Assembly: GCA_964019335.1 (NCBI GenBank)
Contig: OZ025738.1
Location: 338,772 to 402,771, forward strand
DNA: 64,000 nucleotides
DNA from: Diplonema japonicum
Lineage: Eukaryota; Euglenozoa; Diplonemea; Diplonemida; Diplonemidae
Direction of reading: 5' to 3'
The notes under the pieces are model-generated. The model worked only from the letters and a program-made list of their open reading frames with translations, was not told the DNA's origin and ran no database searches. The position numbers were made by a program, and so were the translations under genes. This document shows, piece after piece, positions 60,336 to 64,000 of the stretch. Position 1 is the first letter of the stretch. Every line of letters starts with the position of its first letter.

Positions 60336-60740
60336 CTACATCCCCAGCTGCTGCCGATCTGCCATCATTTTTCGCAATTCAGCAAACGGGACGAGGTGAT
60401 CCAGCAGTGTGTTTTGCAGTGTGACCAAGTCTGAAAGTTCTCCAGTTGATACTTTGGGATTCAGAAAAGTATACAACCTGATACCAAGAAACGACATGTT
60501 TCGTTCGGCCCTTGCTTTGTAAACCTTGATGACTTCAGAGACTGTGGTAGCATTGAGTGACCCCTCCACCTGGGATTCAAGGAATTTCTTCAAGCTCTTT
60601 CCAACAACGAAAATTTCATATGCCACCATAGCCATGCCAGATGTGTCCCCTTGCACACGATCTGTTGCAACTGCAAAGGGTGTGGAAATCTGTATTGCGA
60701 ATTCCAGCTCTGCCCCAAACCCTGCCTCTATGCCTGCCAT
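60336..60740 (-). CDS. Unidentified 134-codon ORF
   Basis: The frame starts MAGIEAGFGAELEFAIQIST at 60,740 with an in-frame stop just before it. The product has a Gly/Ala-rich start and then amphipathic helices (SLKKFLESQVEGSLNATT, VIKVYKARAERNMSFLGIRL). There is no signal peptide or known motif. It lies downstream of the retroelement in the same direction and could be an accessory ORF of it or a host remnant. Codon use is natural and there are no homopolymer runs, which favours a real gene. Confidence 0.45.
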   Translation of the reverse strand: MAGIEAGFGAELEFAIQISTPFAVATDRVQGDTSGMAMVAYEIFVVGKSLKKFLESQVEGSLNATTVSEVIKVYKARAERNMSFLGIRLYTFLNPKVSTGELSDLVTLQNTLLDHLVPFAELRKMMADRQQLGM

Positions 60741-61038
60741 TCAGGACACCTTCAACATCAACACCTACACTTGCAAAACGGCTCATACCCACCATTCATT
60801 ATGGGGAGCCACTGCAGAAAATGATAACAAAATGATAGTTGAAATACGATTCTTGGATCACAAATCGAGAGTAAATGATAAGAAGCAAAGTTGAAAACAT
60901 AACCACACAAAATGTTGCAAATTAAAAGGAAAACTCTCCACACTCACCATTGAAAGGATGGCTGCAAGACAGATATTGAAGATGTAGAGGGCATGTGCAG
61001 GATAGATGTAGGAAAACAGACCATGGAAAAAACACATG
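60741..61038. other. Spacer between retroelement and unidentified ORF
   Basis: Possible 3' region of the retroelement; no terminal repeat was identified. Confidence 0.35.
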
Positions 61039-62501
61039 TCATGTAAAGATGTGGCTTGGCTTGTCTGCCAACTGCTCCTCAGTCGGGACCCACTCCACCC
61101 TCTAGGGGAGACCATCAAGCAATGTTACAATGCCATCAACTACATTGTTAAAGATAAAACCTGTTGCCTTCCTATCCCTCAGGGTGAAAAAGACCAGCAT
61201 TGAGTCTGTCTTCATCACCACTGCTTCGCCTCTCTCCCTCGTCTCTACCCATCTGTGCACACCTCTCAAACAAGCACAGGCCTCCAAAACATGAATTGGC
61301 TCACCCTGCTGTGTCCACTTGAACTGGCCAACCTCACCAGTTGACTGCAGAATGAAGGCCCCTCCCTTCATTGAAGCATCACTCCATGTGAATCACCTTC
61401 AAATGACTGATGTTAAGGACCCTCATACCCCACATGATGGCCCCCAGCACCTTCCATGTAGCCCTCAGTGTAAACTTCGTTAGTGCCATAAGGAACAACG
61501 CTGTTGCATCTGCAAACTTGCTCACCCATGACTGCTTCAGTGACACCAGCTTCTCCTTCAGGTCCAGCTGCATTCCCAAAACCTCCTCCCTCTGCTTTGG
61601 TCTTCTTCCTTGAAAACAGCACCACAATGTACAGCTGCCTGCTTCAGCACACCAACCAGGCCAGCCACATCCTCCTTCTGTTCCACATACAGGACAAAGT
61701 TGTCAATGTAAACAAGCGCACCAGCCTTCATCCTTCCTGCCCTCACACAAGCCTCACTTGCCAACAATGCTGCCACACTCTGCGCCACCCACACACTCCA
61801 CGACCAGCCCATCACCAGCACAACCAACCAGTACCATCCTGCAACTGTACGCAATGCGAAATACTCATGAAGGGGCCAAGCTCCAATCTGGTAGAACCAC
61901 GACTTCCCATCCAGCTGCACAATGTACTTGTTTTGTACCACCATCTCCTTCACATCAGCAACAGATGGCAGATCAACCAATGGAGGGTCCCTCTGTGCAT
62001 TGCCCACCAGCAATGCATCCACCACCAGCCTCCTCTTTCCACTTGGCTTTGGAACTGTGAATGCTTTCACCACATTCTTCACCTTCTCATCTGACCATCC
62101 CTTCTTCTCCAGCACACCTGCCTCCTCCAGCTGCTGCACCTGCCTATGGGTGAGTGTTGACTTCTTTCCTGGTGCCCCTACTGGCTGGAAATCTTCATCT
62201 TCAAACAGATCCTCAAACACCTTTCCACCACCAAGGAGCTGCTCCACATCAGGAATAACTGTGTTGATGCTGCCATCCTCCATCTGGAAGCCACACATCA
62301 AAGCTGCACAGTGTTGGTCACAACTGTGTCCATGTCTCCTTCCTGCAGCAGTGCTCCTGCCTTCCTTGCCTCCTTCGACTCCTCGTACTTGTCAAACTGG
62401 AGAGGATCCTCATCATAGTTCCTCACATCCAGCATCATGAGGATCCTCTTCCACAAACCCCTGCGCCTCCTCCTCCTTTGGCTCTTCATGCGTTCCCCCA
62501 T
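61039..62501 (-). pseudogene. Reverse transcriptase-RNase H of VIPER/DIRS-like retroelement, frameshifted
   Basis: Frames joined in order are: MGERMKSQRRRRRRGLWKRI (start 62,501); then from 62,300 an RT with VPKPSGKRRLVVDALLVGNA, IVQLDGKSWFYQIGAW (motif A, catalytic Asp), VMGWSWSVWVAQSVAALL (motif B area) and AGALVYIDNFVLYVEQ (motif C, Asn in place of the second Asp). After a shift near 61,570 come the connection and an RNase H with WSDASMKGGAFILQ (first Asp), LEACACLRGV (Glu) and VMKTDSMLVFF (Asp). After a shift near 61,100 the end is VPTEEQLADKPSHIF, the E-x-x-x-A-D-x-P-S signature of this RNase H group. Three frame changes make it inactive as read. The recombinase lies upstream, as in VIPER. 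Confidence 0.8.
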
Positions 62502-62541
62502 GCCACACCCAGAATTTCCAGGCAGCCCAGGTTCACACCAC

Positions 62542-63308
62542 TCATTGCCTCTGTTGGAGTCGACGCCTCACCGGATCTACTTTCCTGCTCTTCTGCTGCC
62601 TCAGCACCTCTGCCCCTGCATACATCTCGTACAACAGTACACCCTTGTGCCCAGAGTCTAGCATTAGCTCCTCCATGGGCATGTTGGGGTTGTCTTGTGC
62701 CACCATCTGGACATGTGTGTGCTTCAGGGAGTGGGTAGAAACGTGAGGAACAATGGCCTTCATTGCTGCCATGAACTTGGCATACTTCAGTACAATGAAC
62801 ATCCTTCTCCCCTTCACAGCTTCCACATGCTCCAGCACCTTGTCCTTCCACTCTGCAGCCACCTTGACCTCCTCTTCTGTCTTCTTCTTGCCACGATTGG
62901 TCTTGCCTGCCTTGATGGTGAACCTTAACCTTAGGGACGTCACTGTGTTCTTGACAACAATGCAATCTGCCAGCTGCAGGACATCTGACCACATCAGCAG
63001 GACAGCTGTTCCCATCTGTGCATCCAGCCCCCTGACCAGGCTCTGCACCTCCAGCATTGTCAGCACCTTTGCTTGTGTCTGTGGCTGCCTTGCCCCTTGG
63101 CGCTCCATTGAGTCGATGTACCACCTTAGGCCCTGTAGCTTCTCTTCCTTGCTGAACAATGCCACTGCTGAGGTCACAGAACGAGCATATCCAGCCCTTG
63201 CAGATGGAGCAACACCCTGCTTTGCCTTCCTCGCAAGCCAGAGCAGCACCTTGTCCTCCAGACTTCCCACCACCTTGTGAGCAGTTGCAAAACTCACTAG
63301 GTCTTCCA
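62542..63308 (-). CDS. Tyrosine recombinase of the retroelement, N-terminus cut by satellite
   Basis: About 255 codons are visible after the satellite. LVSFATAHKVVGSLEDKVLL and the following helices form the core-binding part. The catalytic part shows HVSTHSLKHTHVQMVAQ (H-x-x-[RK] box, Lys in place of Arg), MLDSGHKGVLLYEMY (H-K box and the Tyr nucleophile) and RLRFTIKAGKTNRG (beta-strand Lys region). The first Arg box is not clear (MWSDVLQLADCIVV). Recombinases of this kind replace integrase in DIRS, Ngaro, VIPER and TATE elements. The frame stays open into the 8-bp satellite only because that repeat has no stop in any frame; the true start is lost or lies beyond the window. Confidence 0.75.
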
Positions 63309-64000
63309 GCAAACCCGCAAACCCGCAAACCCGCAAACCCGCAAACCCGCAAACCCGCAAACCCGCAAACCCGCAAACCCGCAAACCCGCAAACCCGCAA
63401 ACCCGCAAACCCGCAAACCCGCAAACCCGCAAACCCGCAAACCCGCAAACCCGCAAACCCGCAAACCCGCAAACCCGCAAACCCGCAAACCCGCAAACCC
63501 GCAAACCCGCAAACCCGCAAACCCGCAAACCCGCAAACCCGCAAACCCGCAAACCCGCAAACCCGCAAACCCGCAAACCCGCAAACCCGCAAACCCGCAA
63601 ACCCGCAAACCCGCAAACCCGCAAACCCGCAAACCCGCAAACCCGCAAACCCGCAAACCCGCAAACCCGCAAACCCGCAAACCCGCAAACCCGCAAACCC
63701 GCAAACCCGCAAACCCGCAAACCCGCAAACCCGCAAACCCGCAAACCCGCAAACCCGCAAACCCGCAAACCCGCAAACCCGCAAACCCGCAAACCCGCAA
63801 ACCCGCAAACCCGCAAACCCGCAAACCCGCAAACCCGCAAACCCGCAAACCCGCAAACCCGCAAACCCGCAAACCCGCAAACCCGCAAACCCGCAAACCC
63901 GCAAACCCGCAAACCCGCAAACCCGCAAACCCGCAAACCCGCAAACCCGCAAACCCGCAAACCCGCAAACCCGCAAACCCGCAAACCCGCAAACCCGCAA
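63309..64000 (+). repeat. 8-bp satellite (GCAAACCC)n, at least 86 copies
   Basis: 692 bases of perfect 8-bp repeat run to the window edge. The G-rich minus strand (TTTGCGGG)n has regularly spaced GGG runs and could form G-quadruplexes. All frames are open, so the long apparent proteins of GFAGLRVC repeats are not genes. Confidence 0.95.

Noticed and set aside
62486-64000. Long ORFs of GFAGLRVC repeats in three frames
   Set aside because: The 8-bp satellite has no stop in any frame and yields the same octapeptide in all three, so the frames carry no coding information.
63309-64000. Chromosome-end telomere
   Set aside because: At a right end the plus strand should be G-rich toward the terminus; here it is C-rich, and the window is cut by choice. 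An internal or subtelomeric satellite is as likely.
1-64000. tRNA, rRNA or spliced-leader RNA genes
   Set aside because: I looked for cloverleaf B-box sequences and for kinetoplastid/diplonemid leader-like motifs and found none that hold; a covariance scan would be decisive.

Overview
This window is nuclear DNA of a eukaryotic microbe, most likely a euglenozoan protist (diplonemid- or kinetoplastid-like). That assignment is inference. The sequence evidence is: every intact gene lies on the minus strand (about 1.5 to 56 kb), like a polycistronic directional cluster; the long ORFs (up to 1708 codons) have no introns; many start codons are preceded within 15-80 nt by a T/C-rich tract and an AG, as in trans-splice acceptors; and the retroelements are of the tyrosine-recombinase (VIPER/TATE/DIRS) type. 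No rRNA, tRNA or spliced-leader gene was recognised. A/T homopolymers of 10-60 nt occur throughout the intergenic DNA.

Layout: 1-1555 is intergenic with two copies of a ~300-bp dispersed repeat (here called rep300). 1.5-5.0 kb holds a membrane Cache-like/cyclase-like receptor and a broken ubiquitin-like (UBL)-ankyrin gene. 5.4-6.3 kb is a decayed DDE-transposase-like fragment on the plus strand. 6.8-13.1 kb holds a UBL-LRR gene, a UBL-LRR-zinc-finger gene with twelve perfect 75-bp coding repeats, and a UBL gene fragment. 13.7-18.8 kb is a 1708-codon helical-repeat protein; 19.5-21.2 kb is a UBL-TPR gene. 21-30 kb mixes a ~780-bp duplicated segment, piggyBac-like remains, an endonuclease-UBL chimera, two further UBL-LRR genes, a zinc-finger fragment and a reverse-transcriptase relic. 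30.7-33.8 kb is a GC-richer locus with a cysteine-protease-like domain and a SUMO-interaction-like motif.

From 34,272 to 55,842 there are three complete and one partial copy of a ~6.73-kb tandem unit. Each full unit carries one intact UBL-LRR gene, two LRR pseudogene pieces, intron-like repeats and an inverted-repeat-bounded element. The copies appear to differ only in one poly-T length and a 6-bp deletion. 56-60 kb is a foldback-like, repeat-rich island. 60.3-63.3 kb holds an unidentified ORF and a VIPER-ordered element (YR then RT-RNase H), and 63,309-64,000 is an 8-bp satellite that runs off the window.

The unifying theme is a family of proteins with an N-terminal ubiquitin-like domain joined to different solenoids (ankyrin, LRR, TPR). 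The family diversifies by tandem gene duplication, expansion of 25-residue repeats, pseudogenisation and exchange of 5' ends. Repeats that look like introns (GT...TTTCAG) are joined to several unrelated sequences in the same region. These two patterns are the strongest candidates for undescribed biology here.
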